From: Kitasatospora sp. NBC_00374
GTDB lineage: Bacteria > Actinomycetota > Actinomycetes > Streptomycetales > Streptomycetaceae
NCBI RefSeq assembly: GCF_041434935.1
Contig: NZ_CP107964.1
Location: 2,480,001 to 2,544,000, forward strand
Reading direction: 5' to 3'
DNA: 64,000 bases
Below are positions 20,746 through 30,917 of the stretch, piece after piece. Numbering within the stretch: the first letter of the stretch is position 1; each line of letters begins with the position of its first letter. The notes beneath the pieces were generated by a model that was given only the letters and a program-made list of their open reading frames with translations, had not been told where the DNA came from and made no database searches. The position numbers were made by a program, and so were the translations under genes.

Positions 20746-21552
20746 TCAGCGGGTGGCCCGCCGGTACGCCCACGCGGCCAGCGTGAGGGAGGCGAAGGCG
20801 ACCGCCGCGCAGACCGAGAGGTCCCCGGCCACGGCCGTCCAGTCGGGCCGCTCGCCGAACGTCCGGGCGAAGGCCTCCACCCCGTAGGTGGACGGCAGGA
20901 GGTCCCGCAGCCACTGCACGAAGGTCGGCAGGTGGTCGACCGGCAGGACCCCGAGCAGCAGCGCGGCGGACATCCCGAGCTGGCCCAGCAGGGTCGCGAT
21001 CTCCTGCCTGGGCGCCAGCAGCCCGCAGGCCGCCCCCAGCCCCGCCAGCGCCGCACCGGCCAACGGGACCACCGCCAGCAGCACCCACAGGTGCGCCGCC
21101 GACAGGCCGAACAGCCAGGCGCCGAAGCCGGCCGTGACCAGGGAGCCGGGCAGCGTGAACGAGGCGTACGCACCCGCCGCCCCGAGCACCACGGCGGCCG
21201 GCGGCACCGGCAGCGTCGCGTAGTGGTCGAGCCCCCCCGTGGCGCGCAGCCGGCCGAAGTACTGGGCGAGCAGGTTGAGCGCGACGAACGCCACCACCAG
21301 CACGCTGGATCCGGCCACCACCGAGCGGGCCGCCGGGCTGTCGCCGGGGTCGACCACGCCGCGCATCATCACCAGGATGCCGACCGACTGGAAGGTCGCC
21401 ACGAAGAGCAGCGGGATCCGGGCCACCCGGGCCCGGGCGAGCTGCGCCCGGTAGACGGCGGCCATCGAGGGCAGCAGAGCGGCGGCGGGCGCCAGCGGGG
21501 CCGGTTCGGCGGCCGCCGGGGCGGCGGGCGCGGGGGCTTCGAGCAGGGTCAC
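20746..21552 (-). CDS. ABC-2 type transporter permease
   Basis: A 268-residue protein with about six membrane helices. Pattern (VYRAQLARARVARIPLLFVATFQSVGILVMMRGV, YFGRLRATGGLDHYATLPV, ending TFGERPDWTAVAGDLSVCAAVAFASLTLAAWAYRR) fits the ABC-2 exporter permease family. It pairs with the ATPase encoded just upstream (37-nt gap). GTG at 21552, preceded by GGAGAG, was chosen; longer forms would overlap the ATPase gene. Cargo unknown; drug or lipid export is typical. Confidence 0.85.
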   Translation of the reverse strand: MTLLEAPAPAAPAAAEPAPLAPAAALLPSMAAVYRAQLARARVARIPLLFVATFQSVGILVMMRGVVDPGDSPAARSVVAGSSVLVVAFVALNLLAQYFGRLRATGGLDHYATLPVPPAAVVLGAAGAYASFTLPGSLVTAGFGAWLFGLSAAHLWVLLAVVPLAGAALAGLGAACGLLAPRQEIATLLGQLGMSAALLLGVLPVDHLPTFVQWLRDLLPSTYGVEAFARTFGERPDWTAVAGDLSVCAAVAFASLTLAAWAYRRATR

Positions 21553-21589
21553 CCGGTCACTCTCCAGGTCCACAGGTCCGTACCGGCCA

Positions 21590-22636
21590 TCACTTGACCA
21601 GCCCGCCGCCGCGGCCGCCGAGCTTGAGGTAGGCGTCCTCCAGGCTCGGGGTGGCCAGCGTGAAGTCGTCCAGGGCCGCGAAGGCCGGGCCGGTGGTGAC
21701 GGCCGCCACCAGTTCACGGGCGTGCTCCGGGGTGGTGCGGACGGTCCAGCGGCGCCCGCTGCGCTCGGCGCGCTCGGCCAGCCGGGCGACCGCGGGCACC
21801 TCGACCGGGGCCTCGGTACGCCAGACCAGGTCGAGCCGGACGTCGCCGTCCACCAGCGCCTTCAGGCCGCCGGGCGTGTCGCAGGCGATCACCCGGCCGT
21901 CGTCGATCACGGCGACCCGGTCCAGCACCGTCTCCGCCTCCATCACGTTGTGGGTGACCAGCACCACCGTCGTACCGCGCTCCGCCCGGCGGCGCTCCAC
22001 GGCGGACCACACCGCCCGGCGGGCGACCGGGTCCATCCCGGTGGTGGGCTCGTCCAGCACCAGCAGCGGCCGCTCCCCCACCAGCGCGGCGGCGAAGCAG
22101 GCCAGGCGCCGCTGACCGCCGGAGAGCTTGGCGAGCGGACGGCCGGCGAGCGGCTCCAGCCCGAGCTCGGCCAGGACCCCGGCGGACTCCGCGCGGGCCG
22201 CGGCCCGGCCGAGGCCGCGCAGCCGTCCGGTGGTCTCGGCGGCCAGGGCGACGGTCAGCTCGTCCAGCGCCGTGGACTCCTGGCCGAGGTAGGCCAGCAG
22301 CCGCGGGGCCCGCTCGGGGTGGCGGACGATGTCGTGGCCGAGGATGTCGATGCCGCCGCGGTCCGGGCGCAGCAGGCCGGTGAGCTGGCGGACCAGCGTG
22401 GACTTGCCGGCGCCGTTGGGGCCGAGCAGGCCGAAGATCTCGCCCCGTCGCACGGTCAGGTCGATGCCGTCGTTCGCCCGGATCTCGTCGGGCCGGGTGC
22501 CCTTGCCCCTGGCCCCGCTCCGGTAGCTCTTGGCCAGGTCGCGGACGGTGCAGCAGGACTCCGCCGGGTGGCGGCCGGGCCCGCCCGCGTCGCCCTGCGA
22601 CGGGGGCTGCGCTGCCTGCCGGTCGGTGTCGCTCAC
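21590..22636 (-). CDS. ABC transporter ATP-binding protein (DrrA type)
   Basis: The 348-residue ATPase has Walker A GPNGAGKST, a Q-loop (YLGQES), signature LSGGQRR, Walker B LLVLDEPTTGMD and H-loop VTHN. The extra 100 C-terminal residues (VPAVARLAERAERSGRRWTVRTT...SLEDAYLKLGG) are typical of DrrA-like drug exporters. GTG start at 22636. It forms an operon with the permease at 20746-21552. Confidence 0.92.
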   Translation of the reverse strand: MSDTDRQAAQPPSQGDAGGPGRHPAESCCTVRDLAKSYRSGARGKGTRPDEIRANDGIDLTVRRGEIFGLLGPNGAGKSTLVRQLTGLLRPDRGGIDILGHDIVRHPERAPRLLAYLGQESTALDELTVALAAETTGRLRGLGRAAARAESAGVLAELGLEPLAGRPLAKLSGGQRRLACFAAALVGERPLLVLDEPTTGMDPVARRAVWSAVERRRAERGTTVVLVTHNVMEAETVLDRVAVIDDGRVIACDTPGGLKALVDGDVRLDLVWRTEAPVEVPAVARLAERAERSGRRWTVRTTPEHARELVAAVTTGPAFAALDDFTLATPSLEDAYLKLGGRGGGLVK

Positions 22637-22752
22637 GGTCGAAGACTCTACGCGTTGACGGTGCGGATCCGGACAACGGGGTCAATCCGGCCCGGCGGCG
22701 GGTCCGCGGGCCGTCGGGGGCCGTCCGCCCGGTAGCCGGAATCGGTCCTGGC

Positions 22753-24009
22753 TCAGTCCTGGGCGTCCTGGGCGCCGCGTGCCTCGGGCAGCTCGATCTC
22801 CTGGCCCAGCGACGCCGTCTCCTGCGGGACCCGGGAGGCGAACTCCTTCCAGAAGCCGGCCCGGATCGCGTACCGGTCGTGCTCGTCGATCTGGTCGTCC
22901 TTGTGCGCGAGCAGGCCGAACCGGGCCGCGTAGCGCAGCAGCTCGCCGTCCAGCCGGTGCGGGATGCGGGGGTAGTCCGTCCACAGGACGCCCAGGCGGT
23001 CCCGGGTGCCCTGCCGGTCGACGGCGCCCAGCCGGTCCGCCGCACACAGCCGGTCGCTCCAGCGCCGGGCGAAGACCTGCCCGACCTCGTGGGCGTCACC
23101 GCCGATGGTGGTGATGTCCTCCTCGCGGTCCGCCCAGCGCTGCTCGGCGCTGGTCAGCTGGGCGAGGGTGGGGAGCCCGTCGGCTGCGGTGGTCGTGACC
23201 GCCTCCGCGGACGGGCGGTCCACCCAGCCCCGGTCGGAGGACCAGCGCAGCACCGGGCCGCCGAGCCCGGCCGAGGCCACCGGGGCGGTGGCGCGTACGG
23301 CCAGGTCCTTGGGGGTGGGGATCATCCGCAGCGCGGCTGCGGCCGGCCGGGTCCGGGCCGGCGGGGGCGTCGCGGCCGGTTCGGCGGATCCGACCACCAT
23401 GATCTCGGCGATCTCGGGTGCCGGAGCCGGTGCGGGGAACGGCGGGTGGAAGGCCGGCTGCTCCTTCTGCCGGGCCCAGCGCGTGATCCACTCCCGGTCG
23501 AGCACCCGCCGTTCGTCGGCCTCGCCGACCAGGTCCTCGGACTGGTTGAAGTCGCCGTCGGCCGCCTGCAGCGCCCACAGGTGCACCGCCACGCCGTGCT
23601 CCTTGGCGGACATCACCCCGGGCAGCAGATCGCCGTCGCCGGTCACCAGCACCACGTCCGCGCAGGCGTGGTTACGGGCCAGCTCGGACAGCTCGGCGTG
23701 CATCGCGGCGTCCACGCCCTTCTGCACCCAGCGGCCCTCGGCCCGGGTGAGCGCCCCCAACCGGACGGTGACCCGGGGCAGCACCCGCAGCCGCCGGTGC
23801 TCCGGCAGCGGCCGGCGCTCGGGCGCCGCGTCGAACCAGTAGATCCGCAGCAGCGGCAGACCCGTCTCGGCCTCCGCCCGCTCGCGCAGCGCCGAGATCA
23901 GCACGGTGTGGTCCACCGCCACCCGGGATCGCCCGGGCTCTCCGGCGAGCAGGCTGGCGGCAGCACCCAACAGGTATCCGGCATCGACCAGAACGACACA
24001 GCGGTCCAC
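22753..24009 (-). CDS. NYN-domain (PIN-like) putative ribonuclease
   Basis: A 418-residue protein whose first 170 residues form an NYN/PIN-like nuclease domain: CVVLVDAGYLLG with the first acidic residue, KGVDAAMHAEL with an Asp, and DVVLVTGDGDLLPGV with the terminal acidic pair. Members cleave RNA in processing or turnover. Residues about 190-300 are a low-complexity Pro/Ala linker and the C-terminus is a helical domain of unknown nature (RWSDRLCAADRLGAVDRQGTR). GTG start at 24009. Substrate unknown. Confidence 0.8.
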   Translation of the reverse strand: MDRCVVLVDAGYLLGAAASLLAGEPGRSRVAVDHTVLISALRERAEAETGLPLLRIYWFDAAPERRPLPEHRRLRVLPRVTVRLGALTRAEGRWVQKGVDAAMHAELSELARNHACADVVLVTGDGDLLPGVMSAKEHGVAVHLWALQAADGDFNQSEDLVGEADERRVLDREWITRWARQKEQPAFHPPFPAPAPAPEIAEIMVVGSAEPAATPPPARTRPAAAALRMIPTPKDLAVRATAPVASAGLGGPVLRWSSDRGWVDRPSAEAVTTTAADGLPTLAQLTSAEQRWADREEDITTIGGDAHEVGQVFARRWSDRLCAADRLGAVDRQGTRDRLGVLWTDYPRIPHRLDGELLRYAARFGLLAHKDDQIDEHDRYAIRAGFWKEFASRVPQETASLGQEIELPEARGAQDAQD

Positions 24010-24224
24010 AGCTCCGCACCTCTTCTCGGGTCGGCCGGGCGGTGTGGGGGAAGTCGCCTGGCGGTCCGTGCGGCTATTGGGCCTTCCTCTACCCCCGGGG
24101 ACGCCGGGCGAACCACCCGTTCCGCTGCCGGCGCCCGCGGGCCGAGCGGTGGCTGGTTCGTCGGGCGTGGCGGGACACGGGGGGACACCCGGGGGTGGGG
24201 CACCGGCACCGCCGGGTGCACATG

Positions 24225-24263
24225 CCGGTGGCCCGGCCCCGCGGTGTGGGGTCGGGCCACCGG
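24225..24263. terminator. Terminator after asd
   Basis: A 16-bp stem (ccggtggcccggcccc with one G-U pair in the other arm) and 7-nt loop, starting 23 nt past the asd stop. It separates asd from the NYN gene. Confidence 0.8.
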
Positions 24264-24286
24264 CGTGTCGGTCGGGGCGGGGCGGG

Positions 24287-25378
<1,092 letters not shown>

Positions 25379-25426
25379 TCATGCCCTGTCACCGCCGTCG
25401 GGCGGCGACTCGTCCCACGCTGTGGG

Positions 25427-26302
25427 CTACAGCTTCCCGAGGGCGGCCAGCGCCGCCGCGACCGTCTCCCCGCCCGCGGGCAGCAGCGGCAGCCGGACGT
25501 CCGGCGTGGGGATCAGCCCCCGGGCGTGCAGCACGCCCTTGACCACGGCCGGGTTGGGCTCGGCGAAGGCGGCCTTCGACAGTCCGGCCAGCCGGTGTCC
25601 GAGCGCCCGGGCCGCCGAGACGTCCCCGGCCCGCCAGGCCTGCTCCAGGGCGACGAACCGCTCGGTCGCCAGGTGCGCCGAGGCGAGGATCCCGCCCGCC
25701 GCGCCGAGTGCCAGCAGCGGTGACACCACGAGGTCGTCCCCGGCGAGGACGGCGAAGCCGGGCGGCAGGTCGGCGAGCAGTTCGACGGCGTCCCCGTCGA
25801 CGGCGCCGGTGGCGAGCTTCAGCCCGGCCACACCCGGCAGTTCGCCGATCCGGCGCAGGGCTGCGGCACCGAGTGCCTGCCCGGTGCGGTAGGGGATGTG
25901 GTAGACGACCAGCGGGACGGGGCTGTGTTCGGCGAGGTGCGTGAAGTGGGCGAGCACGCCGGCCTCGCCGGGACGGACGAAGGCCGGGACGGTGACCAGG
26001 GCCGCGTCGGCGACGCCGTCCAGCGCGGCGAGCGCCTCGACGGTGCCGGCGGTGTCCGCGCTGCCGGCGCCGACGGTGAGGACCGCCCCGCGGGCCCGGC
26101 AGACGCCGCCGACCACCGCGATCACCGACTGCTTCTCCGCGGCGCCCAGGGTGGCGGGCTCGCCGGTCGTGCCGAGCGCGACCAGGCCGGCCGCGCCGGC
26201 GTCCAGCAGCCGGTGCGCCAGGCTTTCCAGGGCGTCGAGGGCGACCGAGCCGTCCGCAGCGAACGGGGTGACCAGGGGGATGTGGATGCCGTGCAGTTCC
26301 AT
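25427..26302 (-). CDS. DapA-family (dihydrodipicolinate synthase-like) aldolase/lyase
   Basis: The 291-residue TIM-barrel protein has the family signatures GTTGEPATL, the tyrosine in VVYHIPYRTG and the Schiff-base lysine in GVAGLKLATG. It may be the diaminopimelate-pathway DapA, consistent with asd immediately downstream, or a related 2-keto-acid lyase; sequence divergence around the substrate loops prevents a firm choice. ATG at 26302. It is divergent from a LysR regulator across a 72-bp spacer, the usual arrangement for LysR control. Confidence 0.85.
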   Translation of the reverse strand: MELHGIHIPLVTPFAADGSVALDALESLAHRLLDAGAAGLVALGTTGEPATLGAAEKQSVIAVVGGVCRARGAVLTVGAGSADTAGTVEALAALDGVADAALVTVPAFVRPGEAGVLAHFTHLAEHSPVPLVVYHIPYRTGQALGAAALRRIGELPGVAGLKLATGAVDGDAVELLADLPPGFAVLAGDDLVVSPLLALGAAGGILASAHLATERFVALEQAWRAGDVSAARALGHRLAGLSKAAFAEPNPAVVKGVLHARGLIPTPDVRLPLLPAGGETVAAALAALGKL

Positions 26303-26362
26303 GCCGACGAGCCTGCCGCGTGCCGATCGTGCAGGTCCAGTTCATCTTTCCGAGGGTTCTCG

Positions 26363-26368
26363 TAAGCT
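26363..26368 (+). promoter_or_regulatory. -10 box of leaderless lysR gene
   Basis: TAAGCT lies 6 nt before the ATG at 26375, without a Shine-Dalgarno. Confidence 0.45.
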
Positions 26369-26374
26369 GAGCCG

Positions 26375-27256
26375 ATGCTCGATCTCCGCCGCCTGCGGCT
26401 GCTGCGCGAACTGTCCCACCGGGGCACCATCGCGGCCGTCGCCGAGGCCCTCTCGTTCAGCCCCTCGGCCGTCTCGCAGCAGCTCTCGGTGCTGGAACGG
26501 GAGGCCGGGGTCGCCCTGCTGGAGCGGACCGGGCGCCGGGTGGCGCTCACCCCGGCGGGGCTGAAACTGGTACGGCACACCGAGGCCGTCCTGGAGCGCC
26601 TGGAGCAGGCCACCGCCGAGCTGGCCGGAGCCCGGCGCGGACCGGCCGGGCCGCTGCGGATCGGCACCTTCCCGTCCGCGGCCCGGGCGATCGTGCCGGG
26701 TGCGCTGGCCGTGCTGACCGGCCGCCATCCGGCACTGGAGCCGATGGTCACCGAGGTGGACCCGGCCCGGGTCGCGGCCCAGCTGCGGGTCGGCGAGCTG
26801 GACGTGGCGCTGGTGCACGAGTACGACCTGGTGCCGGCCGAGCCCGAGCCGGGTCTGACCGTGACCGAAGCGATCTTCACCGAGCCGATGTACCTGGCCG
26901 CCCCCACCGCGGGCACGGTCGCGGACTTCCGGCACGCGCCGTGGATCGTGTCCCCGCAGGGCACGCTCTGTCACACCATGGTGGTCCGGGCCTGCCAGGC
27001 CGCGGGGTTCGCGCCGCAGATCCGGCACCAGGTGGACGACTTCGGCACCGCGCTCGCGCTGGTCGGGGTCGGCCAGGGCGTCGCGCTGGTACCGCGGCTG
27101 GGCACCCTGCAGGGCAGCGGGTCGGCGACCCTCACCCGGCTGCCGATGTACCGCCGGACCCGGGTCGCCTTCCGCGCCGGGGCGGGTGCGCACCCGGCGG
27201 TCGCGGCCTTCACCGCGGCCCTGCGCGAGGCCCTGCCGCCGGGGCTGATCAGCTGA
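26375..27256 (+). CDS. LysR family transcriptional regulator
   Basis: A 293-residue regulator. Residues 1-60 are the winged HTH (RRLRLLRELSHRGTIAAVAEALSFSPSAVSQQLSVLEREAGVALLERTGRRVALTPAG, here quoted only to show the canonical order in short form: SFSPSAVSQQLSVLE is the recognition region). Residues 90-290 are the periplasmic-binding-like effector domain. It is divergent from the dapA-like gene and probably controls it and itself; the co-inducer is unknown. The start is supported by a -10 box 6 nt ahead. Confidence 0.92.
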   Translation: MLDLRRLRLLRELSHRGTIAAVAEALSFSPSAVSQQLSVLEREAGVALLERTGRRVALTPAGLKLVRHTEAVLERLEQATAELAGARRGPAGPLRIGTFPSAARAIVPGALAVLTGRHPALEPMVTEVDPARVAAQLRVGELDVALVHEYDLVPAEPEPGLTVTEAIFTEPMYLAAPTAGTVADFRHAPWIVSPQGTLCHTMVVRACQAAGFAPQIRHQVDDFGTALALVGVGQGVALVPRLGTLQGSGSATLTRLPMYRRTRVAFRAGAGAHPAVAAFTAALREALPPGLIS

Positions 27257-27275
27257 CCCCACTACGTAGTTGGGG
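27257..27275. promoter_or_regulatory. Palindrome with core ACTACGTAGT (copy 1)
   Basis: A near-perfect 19-bp palindrome (ccccactac / gtagttgggg) directly after the lysR stop. The 8-bp core CTACGTAG recurs 41 bp on, about four helical turns, which suggests a protein-binding operator upstream of the resolvase-like gene. Confidence 0.45.
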
Positions 27276-27302
27276 CCCTGCGGCACCGACCTACCTATCC
27301 CC

Positions 27303-27310
27303 CTACGTAG
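27303..27310. promoter_or_regulatory. CTACGTAG palindrome (copy 2)
   Basis: Second copy of the CTACGTAG core; flanks are less symmetrical than in copy 1. It lies about 195 bp before the GTG at 27505. Confidence 0.4.
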
Positions 27311-27504
27311 TCCTTGTCGGGCTGCCGGTACGACCGCTGTACTCACCACGGGGGCGTCCCGCCACCGGCGGGTACGCGGTCCGAGGGGACGGCCGGCGGG
27401 CCCCGGGCTGTCCACCTGACAGTGCATCCCGAGGCTCGCCGACCGAGACGGGCGGTCAACGGCGGCCGCCCCGACACCGGCCTTTCGCCGGACAGGAGGT
27501 CAAC

Positions 27505-27939
27505 GTGCTCAGCGGCTCCCGGCGCTCCTGCGCCGCCTATCTCAGATGCGTCCCGTTCGACACCTGGGAGATGCCGGTCCACCGGCACGCCATGGAGACC
27601 TGGGCCCGCGATCTCGGCCTGGCCGATCCGGTCTGGTTCATCGACAACGGCGAAGCCTCGCACGGGCCCAAGCCCCGTCTGCTGGAGCTGCTGAGCGCCG
27701 TCGAGCGCAACACCTTCAGCGTCGTCCTGGTGCCGGGGCCGTTCGTCTTCCACCTGGACGACACCCGCGCGGCGAAGGTCTGCCACCGGCTGTCCGTGCT
27801 GGGCGCGTCCGTCCTGCAGCTGCCGCAGGAGCGTACCGGCCGCCAGCCCGTCCCGGCCCGCCCGGACGCGGCCGACGCCCCTCCCGTACCGCTCCGCCGG
27901 GTACCGGCGACGCGCGCCCACTACGGTGGAATCGGTTAA
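27505..27939 (+). CDS. Degenerate serine-resolvase-like protein
   Basis: The 144-residue protein follows the pattern of a serine-recombinase N-terminal domain: CAAYLRCVPFDTW aligns with Y.RVS, PVWFIDNGEASHGPKPRLLELLSAV with FIDNG.SG...RP.L..LL..V, and FSVVLVPGPFVFHLDDTRAAKVCHRLSVLGASVLQLP with the next strands. The catalytic Ser expected after Y.RV is not there (RCVP), so recombination activity is unlikely. It has no DNA-binding domain. GTG at 27505 has GGAGG 6 nt before it. It ends inside the first codons of the longer LAL start, so the two are probably coupled. Confidence 0.55.
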   Translation: MLSGSRRSCAAYLRCVPFDTWEMPVHRHAMETWARDLGLADPVWFIDNGEASHGPKPRLLELLSAVERNTFSVVLVPGPFVFHLDDTRAAKVCHRLSVLGASVLQLPQERTGRQPVPARPDAADAPPVPLRRVPATRAHYGGIG

Positions 27940-27976
27940 CGCCACCCTGCCAGGCCACGGATCCGGGGAGTCCGGA

Positions 27977-30802
27977 GTGGACACTGCACGACGTCCGCGG
28001 GCCCGCCTCGCCGCGGCCCCGGAGCCCGAGCCGGAGCCGGAGCGGCCCATGGTCGGCCGCGACGACGAGCTCGCCGCGACCCTCGCCGGCCTGCGCCGGC
28101 TGCCCGCCGTGGTGCGGGTGAGCGCCCCGGCCGGGCTCGGCAAGACCCTGCTGGTCGACCGGGCCGCCGGACGGCTGCGCGCGGACGGGCTGCGGGTGCT
28201 GCGGACCCGGGTGCCGCCACTGGCGCGGCCGTTCCCGTTCGGGGCGTTCGCCGAGCTGCTGCACGACGTCGGACCGCAGCTGCCCGAGGGCCTGGACCCG
28301 GTCACCGGCGCGCTGGCCGAGCTGCTGCCCGAGGCCGCCCCGCACCTCCCGCCGGCGCCCCCGCCGACCCCCGATCCGGGGCTCGCCCGGCACCGGGTGT
28401 TCCGGGCCGTACGGGCGGTGCTGGCCGCGCTCGGGCCGACCGTCCTGGTGGTCGACGGCCTCCAGTGGGCCGACCCGGACAGTCTGGAGCTGCTACGCGC
28501 GCTCACCCTCGACCCGGTGCCCACCCTCGGCCTGCTGCTCGCCGAGCGCCCCTCCGGCGCCCGGGGCGCCGCCGTGCCGCACCGCCCGCCGGGCGTCGCC
28601 GGCGCCGAGCTGCGGCTGGGGCCGCTGAACGAGGAGCAGGTCCGCCGGCTGTGCCCGGACCAGCCGCCCGCGACCGCCGCCGAGCTGCACCGCTGGACCG
28701 GCGGCGCACCGTACCTGCTGGTCCAGGTGCTCGACCGGCTGGAGGGCCACTCCCCCGAGCAGGCCGTCCGGCGCACCGCCGACGGCCTCGTCCACCCGGT
28801 GGAGACCGGATCCGCGGCCGCCGACGCCCTGGTCAGGGCCTGCGCCGTGATCGGCCGGCCGGCCGGGCAGGACCTGCTGGCGGCCGTCGCCGGACTGGAC
28901 GGGCACAGCGCCCGCACCGCCCTGCTGGAGGCGCTGGCGACTGGCCGGCTCACCGAGGACGCCGACTGCCGGTACGGCCTGCCCTACCCGCTCGTCCGGG
29001 AGGCCGTGCACCGGGCCGTCCCCGGCCCCGAACGGCGCCGCGCCCACCTGGCCGCCGCCGAGGCACTGCGGGCGGCCGACCCGGTGCCGGCGGCCGAGCT
29101 CGCCCACCACCTGCGGGCCGCCGGCGACCTGGCCGGCTGGCGCGACCAGGCCGAGGCCGCCGCCGACCAGGCCGTGGCCGCCGGCGACAGCGGCACCGCC
29201 ACCGAGCTGCTGCACCAGCTGCTGGCCGAGCCCTCGCTGCCCGCCGAGTACCGCTCCCGCGCGGCGCTCGCGCTGGCCCGGGTCTGCGTCAACACCCTCG
29301 ACCACCAGCAGGTGCTGGCGGTGCTCCGGCGGATCGTCACCACGGCCGACCTGGAACCGGCGACCCGCGGCGAAGTCCGGCTCACGCTCGGCCTGCTGCT
29401 CCTCAACCAGGAGGGCGACAGCGAGGCCGGCTTCCGTGAACTGGAGCGCTGCGTCACCGAGTTGCGCGAGCGCCCGGACCTCGCGGCGCGCGCCATGGGG
29501 GCCCTCGCCGCACCGATCCTGGCCGTCCACGCCACCCAGCAGGCCCGCTGGCTGGACCGCGCCGAACGGGCCGCCCGGCTCAGCGGCGACCCGGTGGCCC
29601 GCACCGGGGTACTCGCCAGCCGGGTCACCTGGCTGGCCTGCGTCGGCGACCCGACCGCCTGGGAACTGCTCGCCGAACTCCCCCGCACCACTCCGCACCA
29701 GGCCGAACTGCGCCAGACCGCAAGGGCGTTGTGCAACGCGGCCAGCGGCGCCGTCGGCTGGGGCCTGAACGAGCAGGCCCGCCGCTACCTGGACGAGGGC
29801 CTGGACCTCGCCGAGGCCACCGGCATGGACTTCATGCAGGGCGTCGGCCGCGCCATGACCCTGGTCCTGGACTGGCACACCGCCCGCCTCGACGGGCTGG
29901 AGACCCGCGCCCGCGCGCTGCTCTCGGAGATCTCCGAGATGCCCGCGCTGCGCACCGACGCCTCCCTAGTACTGGCCCATCTGCACGCCCTGCACGGCGA
30001 GTTCGACGAGGCCGCCGCCGCCCTCGAACCCCTGCTGTCCGGCGGCCACGGACCGGACCCGATGCCGTTCTTCGACGCGCACGCGCTGGCCACCCGGCTC
30101 GCCCTGGCGGACGGCCACGCCGAGCAGGCCTGGCGCTCGCTGCTGCCCGTGCTGGAGCTGTACCGGACCAAGGCGGTCTGGGCCTGGGGCTGCGAACTCG
30201 TCCCCGAGGCCGTGCTCGCCGCGCTGGCCGCCGACGCCGGCGACGAAGCCCGGCGCCTCGCCGAGGAGTTCACCCTGCGGTGCGCCGACCACCCGGCCCC
30301 CGCCGTCGCCGCCGGAGTCGAACTCGCCCTCGGCCACCTGGCCGTGGACAGCGATCCGGCGGCCGCCGCCGACCACTACCAGCGCGCCGCCGCGATCCAC
30401 GGCCGGATCGGCCGCCGCTACGCCCGCGCCCGGGCCACCGAACTCGCCGCGCTCGCCCGCCTCGCCGCCGGACAGCGGCCGGCCACCCCGGGGCTGGTGG
30501 AGGCCGCCGAGGAGTACGAGCGGCTGGGCGCCGTGGCCGACAGCTCGCGCTGCGCGATGGTGCTCCGGGAGCAGGGCATCGGCGATCCGCGGGCGCACGC
30601 CCGGCGCGGTTACGGCGAGGAGCTGACCCCGCGCGAGCTGGAGGTCGCCCGGCTGCTGGCCTCCGGGCGCACCAACCGGGAGATCGCCCAGGTGCTGTTC
30701 CTGTCCCCGCGCACGGTCGAGCAGCACGTGGCGAAGGTGCTGCGCAAGCTGCGGGTGCCGAGCCGCCGGGAGGTGCGCTCGGCGCTCGGGCCCCGCCCCT
30801 GA
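27977..30802 (+). CDS. LuxR family (LAL-type) ATP-dependent regulator
   Basis: A 941-residue large ATP-binding LuxR regulator. Near the N-terminus lie Walker A (SAPAGLGKT) and Walker B (TVLVVDGLQWADPD) of a STAND/AAA ATPase. A long alpha-helical TPR-like middle follows, and the C-terminal 60 residues are the LuxR HTH (LTPRELEVARLLASGRTNREIAQVLFLSPRTVEQHVAKVL in its usual form). Such regulators control secondary metabolism or sugar use in Streptomyces. GTG at 27977 has GGGGAG 6 nt ahead; the longer GTG at 27926 overlaps the resolvase-like gene. The target is unknown. Confidence 0.9.
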   Translation: MDTARRPRARLAAAPEPEPEPERPMVGRDDELAATLAGLRRLPAVVRVSAPAGLGKTLLVDRAAGRLRADGLRVLRTRVPPLARPFPFGAFAELLHDVGPQLPEGLDPVTGALAELLPEAAPHLPPAPPPTPDPGLARHRVFRAVRAVLAALGPTVLVVDGLQWADPDSLELLRALTLDPVPTLGLLLAERPSGARGAAVPHRPPGVAGAELRLGPLNEEQVRRLCPDQPPATAAELHRWTGGAPYLLVQVLDRLEGHSPEQAVRRTADGLVHPVETGSAAADALVRACAVIGRPAGQDLLAAVAGLDGHSARTALLEALATGRLTEDADCRYGLPYPLVREAVHRAVPGPERRRAHLAAAEALRAADPVPAAELAHHLRAAGDLAGWRDQAEAAADQAVAAGDSGTATELLHQLLAEPSLPAEYRSRAALALARVCVNTLDHQQVLAVLRRIVTTADLEPATRGEVRLTLGLLLLNQEGDSEAGFRELERCVTELRERPDLAARAMGALAAPILAVHATQQARWLDRAERAARLSGDPVARTGVLASRVTWLACVGDPTAWELLAELPRTTPHQAELRQTARALCNAASGAVGWGLNEQARRYLDEGLDLAEATGMDFMQGVGRAMTLVLDWHTARLDGLETRARALLSEISEMPALRTDASLVLAHLHALHGEFDEAAAALEPLLSGGHGPDPMPFFDAHALATRLALADGHAEQAWRSLLPVLELYRTKAVWAWGCELVPEAVLAALAADAGDEARRLAEEFTLRCADHPAPAVAAGVELALGHLAVDSDPAAAADHYQRAAAIHGRIGRRYARARATELAALARLAAGQRPATPGLVEAAEEYERLGAVADSSRCAMVLREQGIGDPRAHARRGYGEELTPRELEVARLLASGRTNREIAQVLFLSPRTVEQHVAKVLRKLRVPSRREVRSALGPRP

Positions 30803-30826
30803 GGGACCGGGGGGCACCGGCACCAC

Positions 30827-30844
30827 CACTGGCACTGGCACTGG
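30827..30844. repeat. Hexanucleotide CACTGG x3
   Basis: Three tandem CACTGG units in the spacer between the LAL gene and the DUF3291 gene. No function is apparent. Confidence 0.6.
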
Positions 30845-30917
30845 CAGGATTTCGACGGCGGGTGTCCTGCCTGCCACTGGCCGGGGCCGGCGGTGGTCGG
30901 CGACGCTGGTGGCCATC

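Noticed and set aside
27505..27939. Active transposon resolvase and nearby mobile element
   Set aside because: The catalytic Ser is missing and no transposase, inverted ends or integrase are present.
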